Positions 35,743 through 44,465 of a stretch of DNA of 64,000 nt are shown piece by piece. The stretch is taken from assembly GCA_023403845.1 (NCBI GenBank), contig JAEYDL010000033.1, forward strand, positions 177,577 to 241,576, given 5' to 3'. How positions within the stretch are numbered: position 1 is the stretch's first letter; each line of letters opens with the position of its first letter. The position numbers were made by a program, and so were the translations under genes. A model generated the notes under the pieces. That model searched no databases, had not been told where the DNA came from, and was given only the letters and a program-made list of their open reading frames with translations. The stretch is from Pseudomonadota bacterium (GTDB lineage: Bacteria; Desulfobacterota; Desulfovibrionia; Desulfovibrionales; Desulfovibrionaceae).

Positions 35743-36195
35743 CCGGGCCTTGACTTGCGCCTCCTCGAACGTTTCTTCGGAACAGACCGTAAACCCGGCG
35801 TCAAGCAGGGACTGGGCGAACAGGCCGTTTCCGTCGATCAGCCGTTTGCCGAATGTGCCGTCATAGATGCGACCGCAGCCGCAGGAAGGAGAGCGGGCCT
35901 TGAGAACGGCCTGTGTGCAGCCGTGCAGCCGGGCCAGCCGCAACGCCTCTCGTGCGCCTTGCGCGAAGGCTTCCGTAACGTCCTTGCCTTCCCGATTGAC
36001 GACGCGCCTTCCCCGAATTTCGGCCGGGACGCGCGGAGTCGGCAGGCCGCCGAGCTGTTCGGGGCAGACGGGCAGGGCCTGCCCGCTTTCCACGAGCCGC
36101 AGAATCGGGGCAAAGGGTGAACAGCCTCCGTCGTAACGGCAGGGAATTCCGGCAAGACAGGCGCTGACCACATAGCGGGCGGATTGTGAGGACAT
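35725..36195 (-). CDS. DUF523 family protein
   Basis: The 156-residue protein shows the DUF523 features: VVSACLAGIPCRYDGG near the start, PVCPEQLGGLPTPR, and KARSPSCGCGRIYDG. The conserved Cys residues suggest metal or cluster binding; the function is unknown. It is convergent with the Crp/Fnr gene and overlaps its last codons. Confidence 0.85.
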   Translation of the reverse strand: MSSQSARYVVSACLAGIPCRYDGGCSPFAPILRLVESGQALPVCPEQLGGLPTPRVPAEIRGRRVVNREGKDVTEAFAQGAREALRLARLHGCTQAVLKARSPSCGCGRIYDGTFGKRLIDGNGLFAQSLLDAGFTVCSEETFEEAQVKARLTGDA

Positions 36196-36297
36196 GGGCT
36201 TCTCCGGCGGGCGCGGTCGGTTGAGGCTGGGGCGGACGGGAACGCGGAACGTGCAGCGCTGCCGAAGCCCTGGGAAAGAACATGCCGAAAAGCGAAA

Positions 36298-36323
36298 CGC
36301 CCGCTTTCAGATGGAAGCGGGCG
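36298..36323 (-). terminator. Terminator downstream of tRNA-Met
   Basis: A 9-bp stem (36298-36306 with 36315-36323) lies 11 bases after the tRNA 3' end and is followed by a T-rich tail on the minus strand. Confidence 0.7.
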
Positions 36324-36333
36324 TCCTGCTTTC

Positions 36334-36410
36334 TGGTAGCAAGGGGGAGATTTGAACTCTCGACACTACGGGTATGAACCGTATGCTCTGACCAACTGAG
36401 CTACCTTGCC
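36334..36410 (-). tRNA. tRNA-Met (CAT), elongator type
   Basis: The 77-base cloverleaf includes an encoded CCA. It has acceptor stem GGCAAGG/CCTTGCT (G-T pair at 1-72), D arm GCTC-AGTTGGTCA-GAGC, anticodon stem TACGG/CCGTA with loop TTCATAC (anticodon CAT), and T loop TTCAAAT. The anticodon stem lacks the three G-C pairs of initiator tRNA, favouring elongator Met over fMet. A lysidine-modified Ile tRNA cannot be fully excluded. One A-C mismatch is seen in the T stem. Confidence 0.93.
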
Positions 36411-36505
36411 ACAATGTGGGGATGCTGCTGAAGCAGCGAGAACCGTCTATTACGCCAACAACGGATGTTTGGCAAGTCTTTTTTCTGCATTCGGGAAAAT
36501 TTTTT

Positions 36506-37528
36506 TCAGGCAATGGCGCAGCGCCAGTACAGCCAGGTTACGCCGATCATGCTCGCGGCGCGGAGAGACTGGTTGATGAGGATGAGGCGCAGAGCCAGTC
36601 CCGGGCTGTAATAGCCCGCATAGGCGGGGAACTGATGCCGGATGGTCCGCATGGGAGTGGAAAGAATATTGCCGATGAGCAGGGCGAGAATGACGTCCGC
36701 CGTCGTCAGCCCGCCCATGTGCAGGGCTGAACCTGCGGCGGAAAGAGATGCGCCGATCTCTGCCGCGAGACTCAGCAGCACGATTCCGAGGGCTTCGGGC
36801 TTGATCGGTCCCATCCAGGGAGCGCCGGCACCCAGCCAGTCCTGAACATGCTGAAATATGCCGTATTTCTGGAGAAGGAACATGAGCGCATAAATGGGGA
36901 TCGTGAACAGGAAAAGTCTGGGAACGCGGCGGCGGAAGCGAAGCCATGCGCTGCGCAGGGCACCCCTGAAGGATACCCGGTTCCCGGGCAGGCGGCACGG
37001 CACGCAGTGTTCGCCCGTCAGGGGCGGGAGCAGCCAGTGTCCGAGAAGGGCCGTAATCAGGGTGCGCAGTATCGCGGCGACGAGGGTCAGCCCCGTGTAT
37101 ACGAGCGCAGGCGGTCCCAGCACAGGCCAGAGCAGGAAAAGCATGGTGGGAAGGTGCACCATATAGGAGGGAAGGCTGTTGAACAGATTGGCGAATACAA
37201 GTTCTCTGCCGCTTGTTTCCCCCCTGGCGTGGCTTTCCGCCAGCAGGGCATTGGCCGCGGAAGGGGAAAAAAAGGCGAGCGAAAAGGAAGCTCCCGCAGC
37301 CTCGCCGAGTCTGGCCATGCGCACCAGCGGCGCGGACAGTCTGGCCAGAGGCTGGGTCCAGCGCAGCGCCTCCACCACATTGGCGACCAGCAGTCCGACG
37401 CACATGGCGAGCAGCAGACGACCCAGAGGATGAAGAAGGGAGGACCAGAGAGCGGAAAGATCGGCGCTGTTCATCCCTGGGGAATAGCACGGGCCGGGAC
37501 AGAGCGCCAGTATGCCGGGATGGGACAT
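36506..37528 (-). CDS. Gate-domain (nucleoside recognition domain) membrane protein
   Basis: Up to 340 residues with about eight hydrophobic segments. Two Gate-like repeats are suggested by FSPSAANALLAESHARGE with NLFNSLPSYMVHLP, and AEIGASLSAAGSALHMGG with IGNILSTPMRTIRH. Such proteins resemble spore-maturation SpmA/B and nucleoside-gate domains; the substrate is unknown. The start at 37528 has GAGGGA 10 bases upstream; ATG 37474 (MNSADLSALW) looks more natural by sequence but its site is poor. Confidence 0.75.
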   Translation of the reverse strand: MSHPGILALCPGPCYSPGMNSADLSALWSSLLHPLGRLLLAMCVGLLVANVVEALRWTQPLARLSAPLVRMARLGEAAGASFSLAFFSPSAANALLAESHARGETSGRELVFANLFNSLPSYMVHLPTMLFLLWPVLGPPALVYTGLTLVAAILRTLITALLGHWLLPPLTGEHCVPCRLPGNRVSFRGALRSAWLRFRRRVPRLFLFTIPIYALMFLLQKYGIFQHVQDWLGAGAPWMGPIKPEALGIVLLSLAAEIGASLSAAGSALHMGGLTTADVILALLIGNILSTPMRTIRHQFPAYAGYYSPGLALRLILINQSLRAASMIGVTWLYWRCAIA

Positions 37529-37664
37529 CGCCGGGGCGTCCCTCGACGGTATCGGGGCGGGATAAGGAATCGGCCATTGTGCGGCCGCGCAATTTCGTGT
37601 ACGGTTTTCTTCATGCCGACTGTTCGAGAACGAACGTCCGTTTCTTCATGTGAGGAGGTTTTTT

Positions 37665-38336
37665 ATGCTGATTCGTGAGTGGATGAGCAAGGACGTCATT
37701 ACCGTGACCCCTGAAACGTCCATGTTCAAGGCATCCAAGCTGATGAAGGATCACAACATACGCCGGCTTCCCGTGGTGGACGGGGACAAGCGTCTGATCG
37801 GCATCGTCTCTGACCGGGATATCAAGGCCTCCTCGCCTTCCAAGGCGACCACGCTGGACATGCACGAACTGTACTATCTGCTGTCCGAAGTGAAGATCAA
37901 AGACATCATGACGCATAGACCGATCACCGTTCTGGAGACGGAAACGGTGGACGCCGCGGCCGTTCTGATGGAAGAGAAGGGGATAGGCGGTCTGCCCGTG
38001 GTCAATGAAAAGGGCGATCTTGTCGGGATCATCACCGACCATGACGTATTCCGCGTGCTGATCGACGTCAGCGGTGCGCGCAAGGGCGGTTTGCTTCTGG
38101 GCTTCCATCTGCCGGATCAGCCCGGCGTGCTGTGCCCTCTTTTCGATTCCCTGCGTGATCTGGGGGCCAATGTCCTTTCCGTTCTGACGTCGCGCAGTCG
38201 GACTACGGATGGTACGAGTCACGTCTTTTTCCGGCTGCATCCTGCCGATCCGGAAACGGAAAGGCGGATTCTTGAAGGGATGAAGCAATACGATTCGCTG
38301 GTCTACTGGGTGGACGATACCTACCACACCCGCTGA
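37665..38336 (+). CDS. Tandem CBS domains with C-terminal ACT domain (AcuB-like)
   Basis: The 223-residue protein has two CBS domains (residues 1-60, MSKDVITVTPETSMFKASKLM; 75-135, DIMTHRPITVLETETVDAAAVLM) and an ACT-like domain (HLPDQPGVLCPLFDSLRDLGANVLSV). This is the AcuB arrangement; CBS pairs bind adenine nucleotides, ACT domains bind amino acids. The regulated target is unknown. The ATG at 37665 follows GAGGAGG. It is a single gene with its own terminator. Confidence 0.87.
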   Translation: MLIREWMSKDVITVTPETSMFKASKLMKDHNIRRLPVVDGDKRLIGIVSDRDIKASSPSKATTLDMHELYYLLSEVKIKDIMTHRPITVLETETVDAAAVLMEEKGIGGLPVVNEKGDLVGIITDHDVFRVLIDVSGARKGGLLLGFHLPDQPGVLCPLFDSLRDLGANVLSVLTSRSRTTDGTSHVFFRLHPADPETERRILEGMKQYDSLVYWVDDTYHTR

Positions 38337-38342
38337 GAACGC

Positions 38343-38373
38343 AAAGGCCCGACGGACTCCGTCGGGCCTTTTC
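38343..38373 (+). terminator. Terminator after the CBS-ACT gene
   Basis: Stem 38343-38354 with 38360-38371 (perfect, 12 bp) and T run; it can also act for the opposite strand. Confidence 0.85.
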
Positions 38374-38554
38374 ATGTCATTTCATTGTTTTTTCTTCTGT
38401 CGGATCAGGCGGAAGGCCGTCCTGTCCGTGATCCGGAAATTTTCGGAGCGGCGTCGCCGTTGAAGACGGTACGTCTTCCGGAGAGGGACGCCTGCCCGAA
38501 GCAGGTCCGCTCATGCGTTTTCCTGTTTCTGGGAGGTGTTTTTCCAGGGCGAGT

Positions 38555-39118
38555 TCAGGCCGTTTTTTTCAGCCCGAGTTCCGCGTCAACGGCAGTCATG
38601 GCCTGGATGGCCAGAGCAAGGAACGTGTCCAGCTCCATGCCCGCCTGAACGCACTGACGGATGCAGTCGCGGTTGACGCTGGCTGCGAACGCCTTGTCCT
38701 TCATTTTCTTTTTCAGACTGGAAACCTGCATGCCTTCCATGCCGGCGGGCCGCACCAGCGCGGCGGCGACGATGAGGCCGGTTACCGTTTCCCCACAGCG
38801 CAGCGCGAAGTCGAATACACTTTCCGGAGGGACTCCGGTCATTTCTCCGTTATGCGCGCGGATGGCGTGCAGCGCGGATTCGGGGAGAAGCCCCTCAAGG
38901 CGTTCCGCGCCGACAAGCCCATGCCGGCGCGGATCTTCGTGAGTCAGGGGATAGTCAAGGTCGTGGAGCAGCCCGGTGATTCCCCACAGTTCCGCATCCT
39001 CGCCAAGATGCGAGGCAAGCGCGCGCATGACGGCTTCGGATGCCAGCGCGTGCTGAAGAAGGTGGGGTTCGGGATTCGGTTCCTGCAAAAGCGTCAGTGC
39101 CTGTTCGCGATTCAGCAT
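38555..39118 (-). CDS. HDIG-type HD-domain phosphohydrolase
   Basis: About 187 residues with the HD metal motif LLHDLDYPLTHEDPRRHG and a following RAHNGEMTGVPP with a further His. HDIG proteins are metal-dependent phosphohydrolases; the substrate is unknown. ATG 39118 (MLNREQALTLL) has GGAG six bases upstream and fits the family start; an upstream ATG at 39157 with GGAGAAGG would add 13 residues. It is divergent from the ricT homologue. Confidence 0.8.
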   Translation of the reverse strand: MLNREQALTLLQEPNPEPHLLQHALASEAVMRALASHLGEDAELWGITGLLHDLDYPLTHEDPRRHGLVGAERLEGLLPESALHAIRAHNGEMTGVPPESVFDFALRCGETVTGLIVAAALVRPAGMEGMQVSSLKKKMKDKAFAASVNRDCIRQCVQAGMELDTFLALAIQAMTAVDAELGLKKTA

Positions 39119-39290
39119 GATGACTCCGGAGTGTTGAAAGGGAATGCCTTGTTTCATAGCCTTCTCCAGCGTGAAACGCCAGTCCCCGTCGAGATTGACA
39201 CGACGGGCGTAATGACGGAAAAGAAACGGATTAAAAACACTCTTTATCCGGTCCGGCGTCCGTCGGATCCCTTCCTATACAAAGTACCGC

Positions 39291-40307
39291 ATGAAACGTA
39301 TTATTGGTATAAAATTTAGTCATTACGGTCAAATATATTACTTTTTCTGCGATGACCCCTTTGTGGTCGCCGGGGATCGCGTGCTTGCGGAAACCGGACA
39401 GGGCCTCGGTCTTGCCCAGGTGGTCAGCGTCGTGGAGCGGCTGCCTGATGATCTTCCCGCCGAAAACGTGCGCGACGTCGTGCGCAAGGCTACGGATGAG
39501 GATCTTGTGACGGCGGAGGAAAACGATACGCTTACCTATGCCGCGCACAGGTTTTGCGAGGCCAGGATTCGGGAACGCGAACTCGACATGAAGCTTGTGG
39601 ACGTGGAAGTGCTGTTCGATCGCAGCAAGCTGGTTTTCTACTTCACAGCGCCTACCCGGATTGACTTCCGCGAGCTGGTCAAGGATCTGGTCCGGGAATA
39701 CCATACGCGCATCGAACTGCGGCAGATCGGCGTGCGCCATGAGACGCAGATGCTCGGGGCCGTGGGCAGTTGCGGCATGGTCTGCTGCTGTCGTCGCTTT
39801 CTGCGCAAGTTTGTTCCGGTTACCATCAAGATGGCCAAAGAGCAGAATCTTTTTCTGAATCCATCGAAAATTTCCGGCATCTGCGGAAGATTGCTGTGCT
39901 GTCTCAGTTACGAGCAGGAAAATTACGATCTGTTCCACAGCAGCTGTCCCCGGCTTGGCAAGCGCTACCAGACCAGCAAGGGAAGCATGAAGGTGCTGCG
40001 CGCCAACATGTTCCGCAACAGCGTGGCCCTGTTGACCGAAGCCAATGAGGAAATCGAGCTTACGCTTGACGAATGGCAGGCTCTCGATCCGCGCAGGCCC
40101 GAAGCGCCCAGACAGGAAAACAGGCAGGAGAAGCCGGCGCAGAAACCCTACGGGGATGAACTGCTGGTGGTCATGGCCGACCCGGAAAGTCTGGAGGACG
40201 GGGAAATAGAGGGCCTTCCCGAACCTGATCCCGCTGCCGAAGGCGAAGAGGACGGGGAGGGAAATGAAGAAGAGCGCCGCAGGCGCAGGCGCAAGCGCAA
40301 ACGGTAA
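39291..40307 (+). CDS. PSP1-domain protein (RicT/YaaT-like)
   Basis: The 338-residue protein has the PSP1 core and Cys-rich motif GSCGMVCCCRRFL with SGICGRLLCCLSYE, ligands for Fe-S clusters in the Bacillus RicAFT complex, which affects RNase Y and phosphorelay function. The tail is unusual: a run of acidic residues followed by EERRRRRRKRKR. No clear Shine-Dalgarno precedes the ATG. It lies 48 bases before metG, a common pairing in this group of bacteria. Confidence 0.88.
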   Translation: MKRIIGIKFSHYGQIYYFFCDDPFVVAGDRVLAETGQGLGLAQVVSVVERLPDDLPAENVRDVVRKATDEDLVTAEENDTLTYAAHRFCEARIRERELDMKLVDVEVLFDRSKLVFYFTAPTRIDFRELVKDLVREYHTRIELRQIGVRHETQMLGAVGSCGMVCCCRRFLRKFVPVTIKMAKEQNLFLNPSKISGICGRLLCCLSYEQENYDLFHSSCPRLGKRYQTSKGSMKVLRANMFRNSVALLTEANEEIELTLDEWQALDPRRPEAPRQENRQEKPAQKPYGDELLVVMADPESLEDGEIEGLPEPDPAAEGEEDGEGNEEERRRRRRKRKR

Positions 40308-40355
40308 ATGCTACGGGATGCGTCCCGACAACGCTTTTTATAAAGGAGAAAACTC

Positions 40356-42332
40356 TTGGCCTCCACTTTCTACATTACGACGCCCATTTACTACGTGAAT
40401 GCCCGTCCGCACCTCGGACACGCCTATTCCACCATCGTTGCGGATACCATGCGCCGGTTTCATGCGCTGAAGGGAGAAGAAACCTGGTTCCTGACCGGTA
40501 CGGATGAGCACGGCGACAAGATTGTGAAGGCCGCCGAGGCTGCAGGCAAGACGCCGAAGGAATTTGTGGACGGCATCAGCGGGCAGTTTCAGGCCCTGTG
40601 GCCCCTGCTCGGCGTCCGCAACGACCAGTTCATCAGAACCACGGATGCGGACCATGTGGCCAGGGTTCAGCGTTTCCTGCAGCGGGTTTATGATAACGGC
40701 GACATCTATTTCGGCGAGCACAGCGGTCATTACTGCACGGGCTGCGAGCGATTCTATACGGAAAAGGAACTGGAGAGCGGCCTGTGCCCCCAGCATCAGA
40801 CCAGGCCGGAGTTCATTCAGGAGAAGAACTATTTCTTCAGAATGTCCAAATACCTTCCCTGGCTTGCGGAATATATCCGCGCCAATCCGGATTTCATCCG
40901 TCCCGAACGCTACCGCAACGAAGCCCTGTCCATGATTGAAAGCGGCGTGCTGGAGGATTTGTGCATTTCCCGTCCCAAATCTCGTCTGGAATGGGGGATC
41001 GAGCTGCCTTTCGACCGGGATTACGTTTGCTACGTGTGGTTCGACGCGCTGCTTAACTACGTCTCCGCCCTCGGCTGGCCGGAAGGTGAACGTTATGAGA
41101 AATTCTGGCCGGGCGAACATCTTGTGGCCAAGGATATTCTGAAGCCGCACGGAGTGTTCTGGCCAACCATGCTCAAGTCGGCCGGGTTGCCTCTGTACAG
41201 GCATCTGAACGTGCACGGCTACTGGCTGATCAAGGACACCAAGATGTCCAAGTCGCTGGGCAACGTGGTGGAGCCTGCCAAAATGGCCGAACGCTACGGG
41301 CTGGATGCCTTCCGCTATTTCCTGCTGCGCGACATGCAGTTCGGTTCGGACGCCAGTTTCTCCGAAGAGGCGCTGATTACCCGTTTCAACGCCGATCTCG
41401 CCAATGACCTCGGCAATCTGTTCAGCCGCGTGCTGTCCATGAACGCCAAGTATTTCTCCGGAAAGGTGCCGGAAGCGGGAGAGCTGGGAGAGGGCGACCG
41501 CGCTCTTGTCGAACTGGCGGAAAACGCTCTTGCCAATTATGCCCAGCTCTTTGACAATATTCGCTTCTCTCAGGCTCTGGATTCACTGTGGGAGCTGGTG
41601 CGGGCGCTGAACAAGTATGTGGATTCGCAGGCGCCGTGGACGTTGTTCAAGCAGGGGGATACGGCCCGTCTGGGCACGGTTATCCGCATCATGCTGGAAG
41701 CCATGCGCAAGGTGGCTCTGTGCCTGTGGCCGGTCATGCCTGGAACCGCGGCGACGCTTATGGAGCAGTTGGGGCAGCCTCTGCCGGCTTCCGGGCGCTT
41801 CGGCGTCGCGCCCGGCTGCAATCCTCTGGAGGAAGCCGGACAGTGGGCTCAGCTCGAAACCGGCGTGGAGATCGCCACGGCGTCCAATCTGTTCCCGCGG
41901 CTCGAGATTCCTGAGGAAATGAAGGAAGAGAAGAGCAAGGCCGGCAAGAAGCAGCCCGGGAATCCCAGGCCTGCCTCTGCTCCTGCTCCTGCCGAAACGA
42001 CCGTCGGGGTCGCCGAGTTTGCGGATTTCCAGAAGCTCGACCTTCGGGTGGGAACGGTGCTTGAATGCGCGAGAGTACCCAAGGCGGACAAACTGCTTTG
42101 CTTCAAAATCGATCTGGGAGAGGCCGAGCCTCGGCAGATTCTGTCCGGCATCGCCGAGCATTTTGAACCCGACGCGCTTGTGGGCAGACAGGTTTGCGTG
42201 GTGGCCAACCTTGCGCCGCGCAAGATCCGCGGGCTGGTTTCCGCGGGCATGATTCTTACCGCTGAAAGCGAGGGAAGGCTGACGCTTCTCGCGCCCGCAG
42301 CCGGAACCGCGCCGGGCAGCAGGATATCCTGA
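40356..42332 (+). CDS. metG: Methionyl-tRNA synthetase
   Basis: The 658-residue class I synthetase has HIGH motif HLGH (residues 19-22), zinc-knuckle CTGCERFYTEKELESGLCPQH, KMSKS motif near residue 298 and a C-terminal tRNA-binding domain of Trbp111/EMAP type (FADFQKLDLRVGTVLECARVP). The start is TTG, 7 bases after AAAGGAG; no in-frame ATG gives a complete N-terminus. It follows ricT and ends with its own terminator. Confidence 0.95.
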   Translation: MASTFYITTPIYYVNARPHLGHAYSTIVADTMRRFHALKGEETWFLTGTDEHGDKIVKAAEAAGKTPKEFVDGISGQFQALWPLLGVRNDQFIRTTDADHVARVQRFLQRVYDNGDIYFGEHSGHYCTGCERFYTEKELESGLCPQHQTRPEFIQEKNYFFRMSKYLPWLAEYIRANPDFIRPERYRNEALSMIESGVLEDLCISRPKSRLEWGIELPFDRDYVCYVWFDALLNYVSALGWPEGERYEKFWPGEHLVAKDILKPHGVFWPTMLKSAGLPLYRHLNVHGYWLIKDTKMSKSLGNVVEPAKMAERYGLDAFRYFLLRDMQFGSDASFSEEALITRFNADLANDLGNLFSRVLSMNAKYFSGKVPEAGELGEGDRALVELAENALANYAQLFDNIRFSQALDSLWELVRALNKYVDSQAPWTLFKQGDTARLGTVIRIMLEAMRKVALCLWPVMPGTAATLMEQLGQPLPASGRFGVAPGCNPLEEAGQWAQLETGVEIATASNLFPRLEIPEEMKEEKSKAGKKQPGNPRPASAPAPAETTVGVAEFADFQKLDLRVGTVLECARVPKADKLLCFKIDLGEAEPRQILSGIAEHFEPDALVGRQVCVVANLAPRKIRGLVSAGMILTAESEGRLTLLAPAAGTAPGSRIS

Positions 42333-42339
42333 CGATTCC

Positions 42340-42370
42340 GGGGACGGAGAGCTGCTCTTCGTCCCCCTTT
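42340..42370 (+). terminator. Terminator after metG
   Basis: An 11-bp stem (42340-42350 with 42356-42366, one mismatch) is followed by a pyrimidine-rich, T-rich tail. Confidence 0.7.
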
Positions 42371-42514
42371 CTTTTCTCTGGCGGTTCCCTTTCCCTGACG
42401 TCGCGTCCGACGTCCCCGAAGCTCCCTTGTGGAATGCTGCTGTCAGGGGAAACGCTTCTTTCATCGGCGCAACCTTCTGCCTTCCTGAGATCCTTCCGGA
42501 AACGGAGCATGAGC

Positions 42515-43702
42515 ATGTCGCACCACGAGGACAATTCCGTTCCCCGCCTGATGCTGCTTCTGTTGCTGAGCGTCACCTTTCTCGGTGTAATGGGCGTTTC
42601 GGTCATTTTGCCCGTGCTGCCGAAGATAACCGAAGTTTTCAGGCTGTCTCCCTCCGAGGCCGGTCTGCTTATCGCCTGTTTCACATTGCCGAGCGCCTTC
42701 TTGACGCCCGTGGCGGGCGTCCTTGCCGACCGTTTCGGGCGCAGGGCCGTCATGCTGCCGGGACTGTGTCTGTTCGCCGTGGGCGGCATGGGGTGCGCTC
42801 TGTCTTCATCCCTGACACAGTTGCTGCTGTTTCGAGCCGTACAGGGACTGGGAGCGGCCCCGCTGGGCATTCTGTACGGCACTCTGGTAGGCGATGCCTA
42901 CCCCGAGGAAAGACGACCGCACATGATGGGCGTCGTGGGCGCCACCATCAGTCTTGCCACAGCCTGTTATCCTTTCATCGGCGGGCTGCTCGGCGAACTG
43001 CACTGGTCCTACCCGTTCTGGCTTTCCCTGCTGGCCTTGCCCGTGGCCGTTCTGGCGTTGCGGGTGCCTCTGGTCGGACCGCGTCGCGGCATGGACTGGC
43101 GCGCCTATGCCCGCGACAGCCGGAGCATCATTTTTCACCCCGCCACGATCGGGCTTTTTTCGCTGACGTTCCTTTGCTTCTGCATTCTGTACGGTCCCAC
43201 CATCACCTACGTGCCCATGCTCGCACATGAATTGTACGGGGCCTCTCCGGCCCGCATTGGAGGCGTCTTCACGCTGGCTTCTCTGGGAACCGCTCTGATC
43301 GCGCTCAATCTGGCGCGGCTCGGTTCCTTCTTCGGGCACCGGGGGCTTTTGTTCGTCGCCGCGGGCTGCTATCTGATCGCTCAGGGACTCATGCTGGCCC
43401 TGCCTCCTCTGGGGACTTCCTGCTGGATTCTGACCCTGCCGGTCTTTCTCGGCGGAGTGGCTCAGGGACTTACCTTCCCTCTGTTGACGTCGCGCATGAC
43501 ATCGCTCGCGCCCACGCGGAACAGGGCCATTGTCATGGCCATGAACGGAACGGTTCTGCGCCTGAGCCAGAGTGCGGCCCCTCTGCTGTTCGGTTTCGGC
43601 TGGGCCGTGGCCGGATGGCGCGGACCGTACATGATGGGTGTTGGAACGGCTCTGCTCATAGGATTGCTGGTCTGGCTGGTCTATCCGAAGAATGGGGAAT
43701 GA
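42515..43702 (+). CDS. MFS transporter (drug/metabolite efflux type)
   Basis: The 395-residue carrier has about 12 hydrophobic segments. GVLADRFGRRAVMLPG matches the MFS loop 2-3 motif, and GLGAAPLGILYGTLVGDAYPEERR the TM4-5 region of DHA1 proton antiporters. The substrate is unknown. GGAG is 7 bases before the ATG at 42515; the ATG at 42509 is too near it. A TetR gene follows in the same direction and may control it. Confidence 0.85.
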   Translation: MSHHEDNSVPRLMLLLLLSVTFLGVMGVSVILPVLPKITEVFRLSPSEAGLLIACFTLPSAFLTPVAGVLADRFGRRAVMLPGLCLFAVGGMGCALSSSLTQLLLFRAVQGLGAAPLGILYGTLVGDAYPEERRPHMMGVVGATISLATACYPFIGGLLGELHWSYPFWLSLLALPVAVLALRVPLVGPRRGMDWRAYARDSRSIIFHPATIGLFSLTFLCFCILYGPTITYVPMLAHELYGASPARIGGVFTLASLGTALIALNLARLGSFFGHRGLLFVAAGCYLIAQGLMLALPPLGTSCWILTLPVFLGGVAQGLTFPLLTSRMTSLAPTRNRAIVMAMNGTVLRLSQSAAPLLFGFGWAVAGWRGPYMMGVGTALLIGLLVWLVYPKNGE

Positions 43703-43821
43703 CGGAGGTTGCCGGGCCGCGTGCGCGGAGGGCGGAAATCGGAAAAAGGGATCTCCTACCCGGAGAATTCCGGGCAGGGTTTTCCGTTGACGGAGAAAAT
43801 CTGCTGTCATAGTGTTCATTG

Positions 43822-43839
43822 CTTGGTTGATGAATCAAG
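43822..43839. promoter_or_regulatory. Imperfect palindrome upstream of the TetR gene
   Basis: The 18-bp CTTGGTTGATGAATCAAG is an inverted repeat with 7 of 9 arm positions matching. Position and size fit an autoregulatory TetR operator 33 bases before the start codon, but this is inference. Confidence 0.35.
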
Positions 43840-43871
43840 GGTTACAGTGATCAGTTCCAGGGGAGAAGCTT

Positions 43872-44462
43872 ATGACGATGACCAAAAAGGAGGCCTTGCT
43901 CAAGGCGGCGAAGGAATTGTTCGGCGAGTGCGGTTATGCGGAAACCACGTTCAAGAAGATTTCCGAACGGGCCGGCGTCGCGTTGGGACTTCTGACGCAT
44001 CATTACGGCAACAAGGAAAAGCTGTTCCTTGCCGCGGGGCTTGATGTGCTCGAACATTTTCTCGTGGTTTTGCAGGACGCCTGCGACCGCGCCGCCAACG
44101 GGCGCGAAGGCGCCTTGAACTTTTGCAGAGCCTACCTCGATTTTTCCATAGACCCCGACTCCAACTGGCTTGTGCTCGTCCGCTGTTCGCCCTACAGCGA
44201 CATGAAGACCAGCGCGGATCGGGAACTCATGTTTCAGAAGTTCAATGAAGTCCATCAGCTGCTTGAACAACAGCTCTGGCGCGGAATCGACGACGGCTCC
44301 ATCCGCGAGATTCTGGTCAAGGAAACCGTGCAGATTCTCATGTCGCTTCTGGTGGGGGTAAACAGAACGCGGGTGCTGACTCCGTACGCTCCGCCGCATC
44401 TGTACCGGGAAGCGATCGATTTCGCATCCCGGGCTTTGACTCCGTGTAACGCTTGCGAGTAA
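43872..44462 (+). CDS. TetR/AcrR family transcriptional regulator
   Basis: The 196-residue regulator has an N-terminal helix-turn-helix (LLKAAKELFGECGYAETTFKKISERAGVALGLLTHHYGNKEKLF, about residues 8-50) and a variable ligand domain. GGGAG is 6 bases before the ATG at 43872. The stop is 3 bases before uppP, so it is co-transcribed with it; the MFS gene upstream is another possible target. Confidence 0.9.
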   Translation: MTMTKKEALLKAAKELFGECGYAETTFKKISERAGVALGLLTHHYGNKEKLFLAAGLDVLEHFLVVLQDACDRAANGREGALNFCRAYLDFSIDPDSNWLVLVRCSPYSDMKTSADRELMFQKFNEVHQLLEQQLWRGIDDGSIREILVKETVQILMSLLVGVNRTRVLTPYAPPHLYREAIDFASRALTPCNACE

Positions 44463-44465
44463 CGT

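Noticed and set aside
36334..36410. tRNA locus as an integration site for a mobile element
   Set aside because: No integrase, direct repeat of the tRNA 3' end or compositional shift is seen on either side.
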